From: Streptomyces thermodiastaticus
Lineage (GTDB): Bacteria > Actinomycetota > Actinomycetes > Streptomycetales > Streptomycetaceae
Length of the DNA stretch: 64,000 nt
NCBI RefSeq assembly: GCF_014656135.1
Contig: NZ_BNBV01000013.1
Location: 62,001 to 126,000 of the forward strand
Direction: 5' to 3'
The position numbers and the translations under genes are program-made. Positions within the stretch are counted from its first letter, which is position 1; every line of letters starts with the position of its first letter. The notes below the pieces were generated by a model that had not been told where the DNA came from, made no database searches, and saw nothing but the letters and a program-made list of their open reading frames with translations. Positions 53,802 through 62,827 of the stretch are shown one piece after another.

Positions 53802-55901
53802 ATGGCCGAACAGGGGGCGGCGCGCGCTCCGGCACTCCCGGAGGGCCGGGTCCACCCCGATACGATCCTCGCGCTCAACGGCATGGGCAGCTTCGACTGG
53901 GACCTGGACACCGGTCTGCTCACCATGGACGCCCAGGCACACCGGATCTTCGACCTCACCCCCCAGGAGTACGACGGCCGCCCCGAGAGCCTGGCCGCCC
54001 GCGTCCCCGGCAGCGAGAGCACCCGCCTGGACTCCCTGGTGACCCAGGCCATGAAGGACAACAGCGAACGCTACGGCACCTACCTGCGCATACGCCGCCG
54101 TGACGGCTCCCTGACCTGGATCCATACCCAGGGACACATATCCCGCGACACCAGCGGGCGCCCCCGCAGGATCATCGGCATCGTCCGCGACGCCACCGAC
54201 GAACTCGACGACGGCGCGGGCCTGAGCGAAAGAGCCGGCCGTCGCGAGCGCATGAACGTCGTGCAGTCGACCACCGCCGCCCTCGCCCACGCGCGCACCG
54301 TGCAGGACGTCATCGACGTCGTCCGCGACACCCACGGCCTGACCCGCTTCGGCTCCACCAGCCTGGTCCTCGGGCTGGTGGAGGCCGGCCGCATCCGGCT
54401 GGTCGCCGAGGGCCCCAAGGGAGCGTCCGTGCCCGGCACCCGCGTCACCCGTATCGACGAGCCGTACCCGATGAGCGAGGCGGTGCGCACCCTCAGCCCG
54501 TGCTTCATCGAGTCCCCGGAGGAGTTCGCCGAACGCTATCCCGTGCTGTGGCCGCGCCTCACGGACCTGAACATCACCTCGGCCGCCTATCTGCCGCTGA
54601 TCGCCCAGGCCCGCCCGATCGGCGGGATGGGCCTGCTCTACAGCGACCGACGCGGCTTCACCCCCGAGGAACGCGACATCCTGATCGCCCTCGGCAGCAG
54701 CATCGCGCAGAGCCTGCAGCGGGCCGTGCTCTACGAGCAGGACAAGGATCTCGCGCGGAGCCTGCAGCAGGCCATGCTGCCGCGCACCATCCCCGGCGTG
54801 CCCGGCGCCGACGTCGCCGTGCGCTACCGCTCCGGGTACGACGGCGGCACATCCGGTCGGGACGTCGGCGGCGACTGGTACGACCTGATTCCGCTGCCCG
54901 GCGGCGGACTCCACGGGGGCGCCCGGGTCGGCGCCGTCATCGGGGACGTCCAGGGCCACGACACGCACGCCGCCACCGTCATGGGCCAGCTGCGCATCGT
55001 GCTGCGCGCCTACGCCGCCGAGGGCCACACCCCGGCCACCGTGATGGCCCGCGCCTCCGTCTTCCTGCACGAACTGGACACCGACCGCTTCGCGACCTGT
55101 CTGTACGCCGAGGCCGACCTGTCCACCGGCGTCGTCCAGGTGGTCCGCGCCGGGCACATCGACCCGCTGGTGCGCGACGACGGCGGCTGCCGCCGTGTCT
55201 CCGTCGACGGCGGCCTGCCGCTCGGGCTGTCCGCCGAGTTCGGCGGCCTGGACTACCCGGTGTGCACCATGGAGCTGGACCCCGGGGAGACGCTGATCCT
55301 GTGCACCGACGGCCTGGTCGAACAGCCCGGCGCCGATCTCGACGACGGTGTGCGCTCGGTGTGCGCGTCCGTCGCCTCCGGCCCCGACGACGTCGAGGCG
55401 CTCGCCGACGAGCTGATCGGCATGTCCGAGCTGCGCGGCGGTGACGACGATGTGGCCCTGCTGATCCTGCGCCGCCGCGCCCTGGCCGAGCAGCAGCCCG
55501 TGGCATGCGTCCGGCAGCACGTGCCACCGGGCGACCCCGAGGCGCTGGTCCGGGCCCGTCACGCGATCCGCGCCGCGGCCCGCTCCCTGGGCGCCGGGAC
55601 ACGCTCGGACGAGATCGAACTCGTCGCCGACGAGCTGATCACCAACGCGCTCCAGCACACCGAGGGCCCCGCCGTCGTCACCCTGCGGCTGCTCAGCGGG
55701 CCCGGCCGGCGGCTGCGGGTGGAGGTCGAGGACCCCTCCAGCGCTCTGCCGCGCCGCCACGCGGACCGTCCGGCGGGGGAGCAGGGGGTGTCCGGGCGCG
55801 GCCTGCTGCTGGTGGATCACCTCGCCGACAGCTGGGGCGTGCAGGCGCGGGGCAGCGGCAAGTGCCTGTGGGGCGAGTTCGTGGTGCCCGAGCCCGAGTG
55901 A
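53802..55901 (+). CDS. PAS-GAF-PP2C (SpoIIE) phosphatase with HATPase domain
   Basis: 699 aa from the ATG at 53802. PAS-like sensor about 20-130 (GSFDWDLDTGLLTMDAQAHRIFDL), GAF about 160-310, SpoIIE/PP2C phosphatase about 325-550 (ARSLQQAMLPRTIPGVPG, VGGDWYDLIPL with metal Asp, VIGDVQGHD, LILCTDGLVE, GGDDDVALL), and an RsbW-like HATPase at about 575-699 (DEIELVADELITNALQHT, GRGLLLVDHLADSWG). Such hybrids both phosphorylate and dephosphorylate anti-sigma antagonists, controlling a stress sigma factor; many occur in Streptomyces. Partner not in this window. The 3' end seeds a short tandem-repeat array. Confidence 0.9.
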   Translation: MAEQGAARAPALPEGRVHPDTILALNGMGSFDWDLDTGLLTMDAQAHRIFDLTPQEYDGRPESLAARVPGSESTRLDSLVTQAMKDNSERYGTYLRIRRRDGSLTWIHTQGHISRDTSGRPRRIIGIVRDATDELDDGAGLSERAGRRERMNVVQSTTAALAHARTVQDVIDVVRDTHGLTRFGSTSLVLGLVEAGRIRLVAEGPKGASVPGTRVTRIDEPYPMSEAVRTLSPCFIESPEEFAERYPVLWPRLTDLNITSAAYLPLIAQARPIGGMGLLYSDRRGFTPEERDILIALGSSIAQSLQRAVLYEQDKDLARSLQQAMLPRTIPGVPGADVAVRYRSGYDGGTSGRDVGGDWYDLIPLPGGGLHGGARVGAVIGDVQGHDTHAATVMGQLRIVLRAYAAEGHTPATVMARASVFLHELDTDRFATCLYAEADLSTGVVQVVRAGHIDPLVRDDGGCRRVSVDGGLPLGLSAEFGGLDYPVCTMELDPGETLILCTDGLVEQPGADLDDGVRSVCASVASGPDDVEALADELIGMSELRGGDDDVALLILRRRALAEQQPVACVRQHVPPGDPEALVRARHAIRAAARSLGAGTRSDEIELVADELITNALQHTEGPAVVTLRLLSGPGRRLRVEVEDPSSALPRRHADRPAGEQGVSGRGLLLVDHLADSWGVQARGSGKCLWGEFVVPEPE

Positions 55902-56008
55902 GCCGCGCGGAGCCCGAGGGAGCCGCGGAGTGCGAGGGAGGCGCGGAGTCCGAGTGAGCCGCCCGGTGCCGAGTGAGCCGCCCGGTGCCGAGTGAGCCGC
56001 CCGCGCGC
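55893..56008 (+). repeat. About 19-bp repeats copied from a gene end
   Basis: Six degenerate units of the type CCGAGTGAGCCGCCCGGTG; two (55951-55969, 55970-55988) are identical. The first overlaps the PP2C gene's last codons and stop (CCC GAG TGA), so the array seems to have grown from the gene's 3' end. Confidence 0.7.
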
Positions 56009-56046
56009 CGCCCGGCGCTGTCGGTGCCCGGTGGCACCCTGGAACC

Positions 56047-56910
56047 ATGCCGGAGCTGCCCGAGGTGGAAGCGCTCAAGGACTTCCTGAGCGAGAACCTG
56101 ACCGGACAGGAGATCGTGCGGGTGCTGCCCGTCGCGGTCAGCGTCCTGAAGACCTACGACCCGCCCGTCACCGCGCTCGAGGGCCGCGAGGTGAGCGCGG
56201 TGCGCCGGTACGGCAAGTTCCTGGACCTGGCCACCGACGGCGGCCCCCGTCTGGTGGTCCACCTCGCCCGGTCGGGCTGGCTGCAGTGGCGGGACCGGCT
56301 GCCCGACGGCGTGCCCCGTCCGGGCCGGGGCCCGCTGGCGCTGCGCGTCGCCCTGGCGACCGGCGCGGGGTTCGACCTGACCGAGGCCGGCACTCAGAAG
56401 CGTCTGGCGGTGTACGTCGTGCACGACCCGTGCGAGGTGCCGGGCGTGGCCCGCCTCGGCCCCGACCCGCTGGCCGCCGACTTCGACGCCGAGCGCCTGG
56501 CCGGGCTGCTGTCCGGCCGGCGGCGGCAGCTCAAGGGGGCGCTGCGCGACCAGAGCCTGATCGCGGGCGTGGGCAACGCCTACAGCGACGAGATTCTGCA
56601 CGCGGCCCGCATGTCCCCGTTCAAGCCGACGGCCTCCCTGACACGCGACGAGGTCGAGCGGCTGTACCAGGCGCTGCGCGGCACGCTGACCGAGGCGGTC
56701 GAACGGGCCCGGGGGGTGGCGGCCGGCCGGCTGAAGGCGGGGAAGAAGAGCGGCCTGAGGGTGCACGGCCGCACCGGCGAGCCCTGTCCCCTGTGCGGCG
56801 ACACCGTCCGGGAGGTGTCTTTCAGCGACTCCTCGCTGCAGTACTGCCCGACCTGCCAGACGGGCGGCAAGCCGCTGGCGGACCGCAGACTGTCGCGGCT
56901 GCTGAAGTAG
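56047..56910 (+). CDS. Fpg/Nei-family DNA glycosylase
   Basis: 287 aa. Begins MPELPEVEALK, with the catalytic N-terminal Pro and Glu after Met removal; the conserved Lys is in VRRYGKFLDL. The helix-two-turn-helix contains DQSLIAGVGNAYSDEILHAA, and a C-terminal zinc finger (CPLCGD ... CPTC) binds DNA. It removes oxidised bases and nicks abasic sites in base excision repair. Streptomyces have several paralogues, so whether it is Fpg-like (8-oxoguanine) or Nei-like is uncertain. It is preceded by repeats and no obvious ribosome site. Confidence 0.9.
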   Translation: MPELPEVEALKDFLSENLTGQEIVRVLPVAVSVLKTYDPPVTALEGREVSAVRRYGKFLDLATDGGPRLVVHLARSGWLQWRDRLPDGVPRPGRGPLALRVALATGAGFDLTEAGTQKRLAVYVVHDPCEVPGVARLGPDPLAADFDAERLAGLLSGRRRQLKGALRDQSLIAGVGNAYSDEILHAARMSPFKPTASLTRDEVERLYQALRGTLTEAVERARGVAAGRLKAGKKSGLRVHGRTGEPCPLCGDTVREVSFSDSSLQYCPTCQTGGKPLADRRLSRLLK

Positions 56911-56936
56911 CGGCGGCCCCGAGCCGGCCCGGACCA

Positions 56937-57416
56937 TCAGTCCGCCGCACGCAACCGGTCCAGTTCCCCGCCGATCGCCGCCCGCAGCGCGTCGTGCTGC
57001 GGACCGAGCCGGTACCGCGGGTCGCTCCACCGCTCACGCGGATAGAGCCACACCGGTCGGCCCACCAGCTCGGCCGGCTCCCAGGCGTAGCGCGGCCAGA
57101 CGTGGGCATGCAAGAACGGGTCGGTGTTGCCCAGGATCTCCAGGTTGACCCGGCGGAAACCGGGGTCCGACCGCCGGCAGGCCCGTTCGACGGCCTCTGC
57201 GAGCCGGTCCATGTCGGACAGGAACGCCAGCCGCTCGGCCCTCGGCAGGTCGGTCAGCCGCTGGACACCGGGGTCGTCCACGAGGAGGACCGAGTAGCCC
57301 GGCAGGAACTGCACGTCGCCGATCACCGCGAATCCGGATGCGAGGCGTCGCAGCACGGTCGGGTTCTCGCCCCGCAGAGCAGCCCCGATCCGGTCCGTCC
57401 GCCAGTCACCAGTCAT
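56937..57416 (-). CDS. HIT-like nucleotide hydrolase
   Basis: 159 aa from the ATG at 57416 with AGGG upstream; an ATG at 57434 is the alternative. HIT-domain features are FLPGYSVLLVDDP, LAFLSDMDRLAEAVERA and the His block PFLHAHVWPRY, where the middle His would be the nucleophile and the third position of the usual HxHxH is Trp. It probably hydrolyses a nucleotide phosphoanhydride or phosphoramidate (diadenosine polyphosphate-like); the changed third His makes this uncertain. Convergent with the Fpg gene. Confidence 0.75.
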   Translation of the reverse strand: MTGDWRTDRIGAALRGENPTVLRRLASGFAVIGDVQFLPGYSVLLVDDPGVQRLTDLPRAERLAFLSDMDRLAEAVERACRRSDPGFRRVNLEILGNTDPFLHAHVWPRYAWEPAELVGRPVWLYPRERWSDPRYRLGPQHDALRAAIGGELDRLRAAD

Positions 57417-57536
57417 GGCCCTGACCTTACTCATGAGTGATCATGTCCTTCACGAGTGATCACGGCCGGCTCTCGGCCGCTCGGAGAGGCGGCCCCGGCC
57501 GGGGCGGGAGTCGCCGGCGGCGACCGCGGGTGGCGG

Positions 57537-58187
57537 TCAGCGCGGGTCGAGCGTGAGCAGGCGCCGCCCGTCCGCGGTGCGCACCTCGAAGCGGGCGATC
57601 TGGGCGGGCTGCAGGGCCGTGGCGCCCGTGGCGCCGAGGGGCCGGGTGCCGTGCGCGGGCACCCGCCAGCCGGCCACCGTCTGCCGCGAGCCGTCGCGGC
57701 CCACCGCGACCAGCCGGCACGTGTACGGTCCCGCCGTGTCGCGCAGCCGCAGCCGCACCTCGCTGCCCCAGCGTGCAGGGGCGGCCCGGACCTCGGCCCG
57801 CAGGCCCCCTCCGGCACCGTCCGCCGTGACGACCACGGCCCGGGTGTGGTGCCCGGCGGCGACCGTGCCCGCGGGTCCGCCCACGGCGAGCACCACCGCG
57901 GCGCCCAGGCCGTACAGTGCTCTGCGCCGCCCGGCCTTCCGCCGCCGGGCCACCTCCGCCGCCAGGCGCTCCAGCAGCCGGGGACCGGGCCGGGTCACCG
58001 GGTCCACCCCCTGCGGCGTGGCCCGCCGGTAGAGCAGCAGCTGCCGGGCGGTGGGCCGGAAGCCGGTCACGGCGGCGGTGCAGCGGGGACATCGTCCGAG
58101 GTGGTCCTCGAAGCGGAAGGCGTCGGCCGCGTCCAGCAGGCCGAGCGCGTACGCACCGGCGTCGCGATGCCGTTCCAGGGACCTCAT
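57537..58187 (-). CDS. Zinc-finger anti-sigma factor, membrane-anchored
   Basis: 216 aa. The N-terminal zf-HC2/ZAS domain has HxxxCxxC (FEDHLGRCPRC) preceded by HRDAGAYALGLLD; one membrane helix follows (about 89-110, ALYGLGAAVVLAVGGPAGTVAA); the C-terminal part is an extracytoplasmic beta domain with WGSEVRLRLRDTAGPYTCRLVAVGRDGS, as in RskA-like anti-sigma factors. It should hold the ECF sigma factor encoded at 58982-59530 inactive at the membrane. Unusually the two genes are separated by another gene. Confidence 0.85.
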   Translation of the reverse strand: MRSLERHRDAGAYALGLLDAADAFRFEDHLGRCPRCTAAVTGFRPTARQLLLYRRATPQGVDPVTRPGPRLLERLAAEVARRRKAGRRRALYGLGAAVVLAVGGPAGTVAAGHHTRAVVVTADGAGGGLRAEVRAAPARWGSEVRLRLRDTAGPYTCRLVAVGRDGSRQTVAGWRVPAHGTRPLGATGATALQPAQIARFEVRTADGRRLLTLDPR

Positions 58188-58284
58188 GCCGTGTCCTCGT
58201 CAGGGGTGGGGTTGCCTTCTGCTCCCACCGGTACGCAGCGCGGCGCCGGATCACTCAAGACGACGCCCACGAGGAGACGGCCAC

Positions 58285-58326
58285 GAGGACGGTGCGTCTG
58301 GAACAGAGGACGGTGCGTCTAGAACA
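58285..58326 (+). repeat. 21-bp tandem duplication
   Basis: GAGGACGGTGCGTCTGGAACA occurs at 58285-58305 and, with one change, at 58306-58326, overlapping the stop of the gene at 58319-58837. Part of a further unit precedes it. Confidence 0.7.
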
Positions 58327-58837
58327 GGTGGATGGCGAGATGCCCCAGCGGAAGCCCCAGCTGCCAGGCCGGCGTCCAGACCTTCGGCCCGTCGTCCTCG
58401 TCCGTCGTGCCGGCGTGGCCCGGCACCGCGTCCAGGTCGGCCGCGAGCAGCTCGGTCTCCTCCAGCCACCGCCAGGCGGCCCGGGCCAGCGCCAGATCCG
58501 GCGAGCGGACGCCGCTCGCCTCCGCGTCGGCCGTCAGGTCGGCGAGCCGCTCGCGCACCCAGTCCTGCCATCCCTGGTCGTAGGCCGTCAGGGACAGCCA
58601 GGTCGGCAACTGCGCGATCACCTGAAGACCCGACAGCTCGTCGCCGGTGCCGGACAGGAAGACGGTCAGTGCCAGCGCGTCCCGGCCCGCGCGGTACTCC
58701 ACGGACGACGGCGGCATCAGATCGCCGGTGCGCAGCAGCTCGTCGGCGATGTACTCGGCGCAGAACCAGGCCATCGGAACGGCGAGTGTGCCGCCGTCCC
58801 CGTCGCCGCCGGTGCTCTCGTGACCTCTGTGCAGCAT
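58319..58837 (-). CDS. Hypothetical protein between sigma and anti-sigma genes
   Basis: 172 aa, ATG at 58837 close behind GGAAGGG. Soluble and acidic: MAWFCAEYIADELLRTGDLMP, VIAQLPTWLSLTAYDQGWQDWV and SPDLALARAAWRWLEETE look like a folded alpha/beta protein. No signal peptide, membrane span or known catalytic motif. I recognise no family. It is on the same strand as the sigma and anti-sigma genes, so may belong to their operon or have inserted into it. Confidence 0.6.
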   Translation of the reverse strand: MLHRGHESTGGDGDGGTLAVPMAWFCAEYIADELLRTGDLMPPSSVEYRAGRDALALTVFLSGTGDELSGLQVIAQLPTWLSLTAYDQGWQDWVRERLADLTADAEASGVRSPDLALARAAWRWLEETELLAADLDAVPGHAGTTDEDDGPKVWTPAWQLGLPLGHLAIHLF

Positions 58838-58981
58838 CCCTTCCTGCCTTCCTCCGGTGCGTGCGCGCGCACCCGGCCCCGGCTCCCGGGACGGGTCCCC
58901 GGCACACGGACGAGAACAGCCGATTACTCGACGGCCCTTCGCGGCAAGGTGCTTTGCCAGGACTTTGCCGTGCGGGTGGTT

Positions 58982-59530
58982 TCACCGCACGTCGGCCGCG
59001 TAGCCCGGGAGCACGCGGCGCAGCGCGCGCAGCGCGTAGAACGCGCGGGACTTCACGGTACCGGGCGGAATGCCCAGCATTTCGGCGGCTTCCGCCACAC
59101 TGGCCCCCTGGAAGTACACCAGCACCAGGACGTCACGGTGCTGCGGTGTGAGGGTCTGCACAGCGCGGCGCACATCGAGCGTCGCGGCGGACCGCTCGGC
59201 GTGGTCGGCGATCACCCGGGCGCTCTCCAGGGCCGCGTCGCCGACCTCCGGCGGGCGGGCCTGCCGGGCCCGGCGCGCGTCGATGGCGAGCCGGCGCGCC
59301 ACCGTCAGCAGCCAGGGTCTGACGGAGGAGAAGGCGTCGGCGCGCAGTGCCTCGGGATGCTGCCAGGCCCGCACGAGGGTCTCCTGGAGCAGGTCCTCGG
59401 CGCGCTGCCGGTCGCCGTCGCACAGCCGGAGCAGCAGGGCGAACAGCGGGCGGCCGTGCTCGCGCTGCAGGGCGGCGAGTTCGTCTTCCGCGGTGGTGGT
59501 CGAGCTGGACAGTACGGTTCCGGCCGTCAT
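58982..59530 (-). CDS. ECF RNA polymerase sigma factor
   Basis: 182 aa from the ATG at 59530. Region 2 (about 22-90) has LFALLLRLCDGDRQRAEDLLQETLVRAWQHP and VRPWLLTVARRLAIDARRA. Region 4 (about 120-175) has LTPQHRDVLVLVYFQGASVAEAAEMLGIPPGTVKSRAFYALRAL. It is similar to SigK/SigL-type ECF factors, which pair with zf-HC2 anti-sigma factors like the one at 57537-58187. The signal that releases it is unknown. A 39-residue upstream extension in frame lacks conservation. Confidence 0.88.
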   Translation of the reverse strand: MTAGTVLSSSTTTAEDELAALQREHGRPLFALLLRLCDGDRQRAEDLLQETLVRAWQHPEALRADAFSSVRPWLLTVARRLAIDARRARQARPPEVGDAALESARVIADHAERSAATLDVRRAVQTLTPQHRDVLVLVYFQGASVAEAAEMLGIPPGTVKSRAFYALRALRRVLPGYAADVR

Positions 59531-59770
59531 GGCTGTATGGCAACGCAGCGGGCCGCCGCAGGGACAGGGGGCGCACGCCGCTCTGCGACGGACGGTCGAT
59601 GGCGTCGGTGAACGGTGCGACGAACGGTTCCGGACCCGGTGCCTCACCCGGCCGGGTCAACGGCGGCGTCGGGTCCGTTTGCGACGGCGGCCGGCTTCGT
59701 ACCCATGCATCTGACGGATCTTGTCTGTCGATATGACCGCTCGGGCGCTTGATCACAGTGGGGTGAACCG

Positions 59771-59986
59771 ATGTTCGCACGCAGACACCTGGTGTCCCTG
59801 GTCCTCACCGGCCTGCTCGCCGCGGCCGCCGCCTGCCAGGCCGCGCACCGCGAGCAGCAGCACACCGCACCCGCACCGTCGTCGCCGGCCGCGGTCCGGC
59901 CGGGAGCGGCACCGGCAGGTCCGCACCGGGCGGCGGCGGATCCGGCACCGCGGCGGGCGAACACCCACCGGCCCGGGGACGCCTGA
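59771..59986 (+). CDS. Small putative lipoprotein
   Basis: 71 aa, ATG preceded by GGGGTGAACCG. The N-terminus MFARRHLVSLVLTGLLAAAAAC fits a lipoprotein signal with lipobox AAAC; the mature 49 residues are Ala/Pro/His-rich and disordered-looking. Divergent from the ECF sigma gene and convergent with the permease. It could be a target of that sigma factor, without direct evidence. Confidence 0.55.
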   Translation: MFARRHLVSLVLTGLLAAAAACQAAHREQQHTAPAPSSPAAVRPGAAPAGPHRAAADPAPRRANTHRPGDA

Positions 59987-59998
59987 CGCCCGGCCGGG

Positions 59999-61411
59999 TC
60001 AGTCGCCGGCCCGCTCCTGCCGGGCCAGCACCGACCGCTTGTACGAGTAGCCGAAGTAGATCACGCACCCGATCAGGAACCACACGGCGAACCGCACCCA
60101 CGTCTGCCACTGCAGGAACGTGATCAGCCACAGGGAGAAGATCACGCCGAGCGCGGGCACGAACGGCATCCACGGGGTCCGGAAACTCCGCGGCAGGTCC
60201 GGCTGCCGGTAGCGCAGCACGATCACCGCCGTGCACACCACCACGAACGCCAGCAGAATGCCGATGTTGGTCAGCTCGGCCGCCTCCGCGATCGGCAGGA
60301 ACCCGGCGATGAGCGCCGAAGCAACACCGACGATCCAGGTCACCCGGGTCGGCACATGCCGCGTGGGATGCGTCTTGGCGAACCACCTCGGCAGCAGCCC
60401 GTCCCGCGACATGGCGAACCACACCCGGGTCACGCCCAGCATGAAGGTGAACATCACGGTGAGAATGCCGATGATCGCGCCCACCGCGATCACGTCCGCC
60501 AGCCGGCTCAGCCCCACCGACTTGAACGCGGTCGAGAACCCGCTCTCCCTGTCGATGTCCTGGTACTTCTGCATCCCGGTCAGGACCAGGCAGGCCGCCG
60601 CGTACAGCACCATCGCGATCGCCAGCGAGTACACGATCGCCTTCGGCATGTGCCGCTGCGCGTCCTTGGACTCCTCGGCCGCCGTCGACATCGCGTCGTA
60701 GCCGAAGACGGCGAAGAACACGGTGGCCGCGCCCGTGAACGCCCCGCCCACCCCGTACGGGAAGAACGGGTGGTAGTGGGCGGTGTCGATGTGGAACACG
60801 CCCACCACGATCACCACCAGCACCACCAGGACCTTCAGCGCCACCACGGCCGTCTCGAACCGGGCCGCGTTGCGGATGCCCAGGTTCAGCAGCCAGGCGA
60901 TCAGCAGGCAGAGCACCGCCGCGAACAGGTCCACCTTGTGCCCGGACCCGGTCCCCGGCGCGCCCAGCATCCAGGCGGGCAGATGCGCGCCCATGTCCTC
61001 GATCAGGAAGCTGAAGTACCCGGAGATGCCGATCGCCACCACCGCGACGATCGCCGTGTACTCCAGCAGCAGGTCCCAGCCGATGAACCAGCCCGCGAAC
61101 TCGCCGAGCACCGCATAGCCGTAGGTGTAGGCCGAACCCGCCTTCGGGATCAGCCCCGCGAACTCCGCGTACGACAGCGCGGCGGCGGCACTGGCCACCC
61201 CCGCGATCAGGAACGACACGAGCACGGCCGGACCCGCGGTGCCGTTGGCCACCGTGCCGGCGAGCGTGAAGATGCCCGCGCCGATGATGCCGCCCACGCC
61301 GATCGCCGTGAGCTGCCACAAGCCGAGCGACCGCTCCAGCCGTGGCCCCTCGGCCGCTTCCGTCTCCTCGATGTGCTCGATGGGTTTACGGCGGAGAATG
61401 CCCCCGCCCAT
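59999..61411 (-). CDS. APC-family amino-acid permease
   Basis: 470 aa from the ATG at 61411 (MGGGILRRKPIEHIEETEA); upstream GTGs are alternatives. Twelve or so membrane segments with the cationic-amino-acid-transporter pattern: LGLWQLTAIGVGGIIGAGIFTLAG, AFAGLIPKAGSAYTYGYAVLGEFAGW, FFAVFGYDAMSTAAEESKDAQRHMP and a C-terminal VIYFGYSYKRS. It imports amino acids (CAT/YfnA-like; Lys/Arg or broad range) into the cytoplasm by proton coupling. It ends 13 bp from the lipoprotein stop. Confidence 0.9.
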   Translation of the reverse strand: MGGGILRRKPIEHIEETEAAEGPRLERSLGLWQLTAIGVGGIIGAGIFTLAGTVANGTAGPAVLVSFLIAGVASAAAALSYAEFAGLIPKAGSAYTYGYAVLGEFAGWFIGWDLLLEYTAIVAVVAIGISGYFSFLIEDMGAHLPAWMLGAPGTGSGHKVDLFAAVLCLLIAWLLNLGIRNAARFETAVVALKVLVVLVVIVVGVFHIDTAHYHPFFPYGVGGAFTGAATVFFAVFGYDAMSTAAEESKDAQRHMPKAIVYSLAIAMVLYAAACLVLTGMQKYQDIDRESGFSTAFKSVGLSRLADVIAVGAIIGILTVMFTFMLGVTRVWFAMSRDGLLPRWFAKTHPTRHVPTRVTWIVGVASALIAGFLPIAEAAELTNIGILLAFVVVCTAVIVLRYRQPDLPRSFRTPWMPFVPALGVIFSLWLITFLQWQTWVRFAVWFLIGCVIYFGYSYKRSVLARQERAGD

Positions 61412-61567
61412 GCGGAGCCCGGCCACGCGCCTCACCTCTTCGCCGACGGCAACGGCTGACGGCGGATCATCATGACCCACCGTCACCGGGGACGGAAGAC
61501 ACCACGCACGCCCGGCCCCGCACCGGCGGCCACGGACCCGCGGCCGCCGCGGCCCCGGCGACAGCGG

Positions 61568-62047
61568 CTACGGCACCACCGTCACCGGCCAGCGCCCCGA
61601 CTTCACCAGGCGGACCGCCACCGACCCGATGATCCGGTGGCCGGCCCGCTCCGAGGCGCCCACCACCACGGCGTCCGCCGTCAGCTCGCAGGCGGCCTGC
61701 ACCAGCCCGTTGTACGGGTCGCCCTGGAAGGTGTGGAACTCCCAGCGGACGTCGAAGATGCCCTTCACACGCTCGGCGGCCTGCCGGACGTATCGCACCA
61801 GTTCCTCGGCGATCTCGTCGGTCGTCTCGGCCACCGGAGCGCCGAGCGCCGCGCCCGCCGCCATGACCGGCTGGACGTACACCAGCGCCAGCAGAGCACC
61901 CTGCCGCCGTGCCAGGCCGGCCGCGTAGGCGGCGGCACGCATGGAGGAGTCCGAGCCGTCCACACCGGCCACGATGACCTTCGGTCCGTCGGTGCCCCGC
62001 TCGAACCGATGCTCCTGCCGCTCGTGCTCCTGGTGCTGTTCCGTCAC
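61568..62047 (-). CDS. Universal stress protein (UspA family)
   Basis: 159 aa from the GTG at 62047, seven bases downstream of TAGCCT, so likely leaderless; earlier frame is not conserved. One Usp domain: VIVAGVDGSDSSMRAAAYAAGLA at the start and the C-terminal nucleotide site VVVGASERAGHRIIGSVAVRLVKSGRWPVTVVP (G-x2-G-x9-G-S/T type; Ser in GSVAV). Acts in the cytoplasm in stress or nucleotide sensing. Monocistronic. Confidence 0.9.
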   Translation of the reverse strand: MTEQHQEHERQEHRFERGTDGPKVIVAGVDGSDSSMRAAAYAAGLARRQGALLALVYVQPVMAAGAALGAPVAETTDEIAEELVRYVRQAAERVKGIFDVRWEFHTFQGDPYNGLVQAACELTADAVVVGASERAGHRIIGSVAVRLVKSGRWPVTVVP

Positions 62048-62143
62048 ACTCGCGAGGCTATCGAAACACCGGCTCGGCGCCACCCCCGGACCGGCCCGGG
62101 CCGGCGGCCCGCGCACCGGACGCCCGCCCGGGCGCCGGCCGGA

Positions 62144-62827
62144 TCACCGCACGTCCGTCAGACGGGCGAAAACCACCACGTTGCTCTCGTACCCGGACTG
62201 CTCGGTGTACCGGCCGCCGCAGGTGATGACCCGCAGCTCCGGGCTGCCCGTGGCGCCGTAGACCCGTTCGCCGGGGAAGTTCTTCTTGGCGACCACCTGC
62301 ACGTCGTACACCTCGAAGACGGCCGTCCGGCCGTCCTCGCGGCGGATCTCGACATGGTTGCCCGGCTCGAGCGCGCCGAGCGCGTAGAACACCGCCGGTC
62401 CCCGGGAGTTGTCCACATGGCCGACGATCACCGCGGTGCCCTGCTCCCCGGGGGTGACCGCGCGCTCGAACCAGCCGGCGAGGTTGGCGTCCTGCGGCGG
62501 CGGTGCCGCCACCGCGCCGTCCTCGTCCACTCCGACGGGGATCACGGGCGCGTCCACCTGGATCACGGGGATCGTCACCCGCACGGGCACCGAACGCGGC
62601 AGCGACCCTTCCCGTGCGGCCGGAGCGCTCGGTGTGCTGCCGTGCGCGGCCCCCGCTGCGGCCGCCCTCGCGGGCTGCGGCGGGCCGGCGTCGTACTGCC
62701 CCGAGCCGTTGCGGACGAGGGCGAGCCCGGCCAGCAGGACCAGCGCGATCACGCCCCACGGGGCGCGCTTGCCGCTTCGCTCCCCTGCCTCCTGCCCGGC
62801 ACGGCCGGCCCGCTCGCTCGCAGTCAT
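62144..62827 (-). CDS. Class F sortase
   Basis: 227 aa from the ATG at 62827 with GAGAGGGGA upstream. One N-terminal membrane helix (about 24-42, GVIALVLLAGLALV) and an extracytoplasmic sortase barrel: catalytic His in VIVGHVDNSRGPAVFY, Cys in LRVITCGG, Arg in NVVVFARL. Actinobacterial class F sortases cut a sorting signal and link surface proteins. The two neighbours at 63098-63358 and 63714-64000 have a hydrophobic helix followed by a short Arg-rich tail, like substrates, although I cannot see a clear LPxTG. Confidence 0.9.
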   Translation of the reverse strand: MTASERAGRAGQEAGERSGKRAPWGVIALVLLAGLALVRNGSGQYDAGPPQPARAAAAGAAHGSTPSAPAAREGSLPRSVPVRVTIPVIQVDAPVIPVGVDEDGAVAAPPPQDANLAGWFERAVTPGEQGTAVIVGHVDNSRGPAVFYALGALEPGNHVEIRREDGRTAVFEVYDVQVVAKKNFPGERVYGATGSPELRVITCGGRYTEQSGYESNVVVFARLTDVR

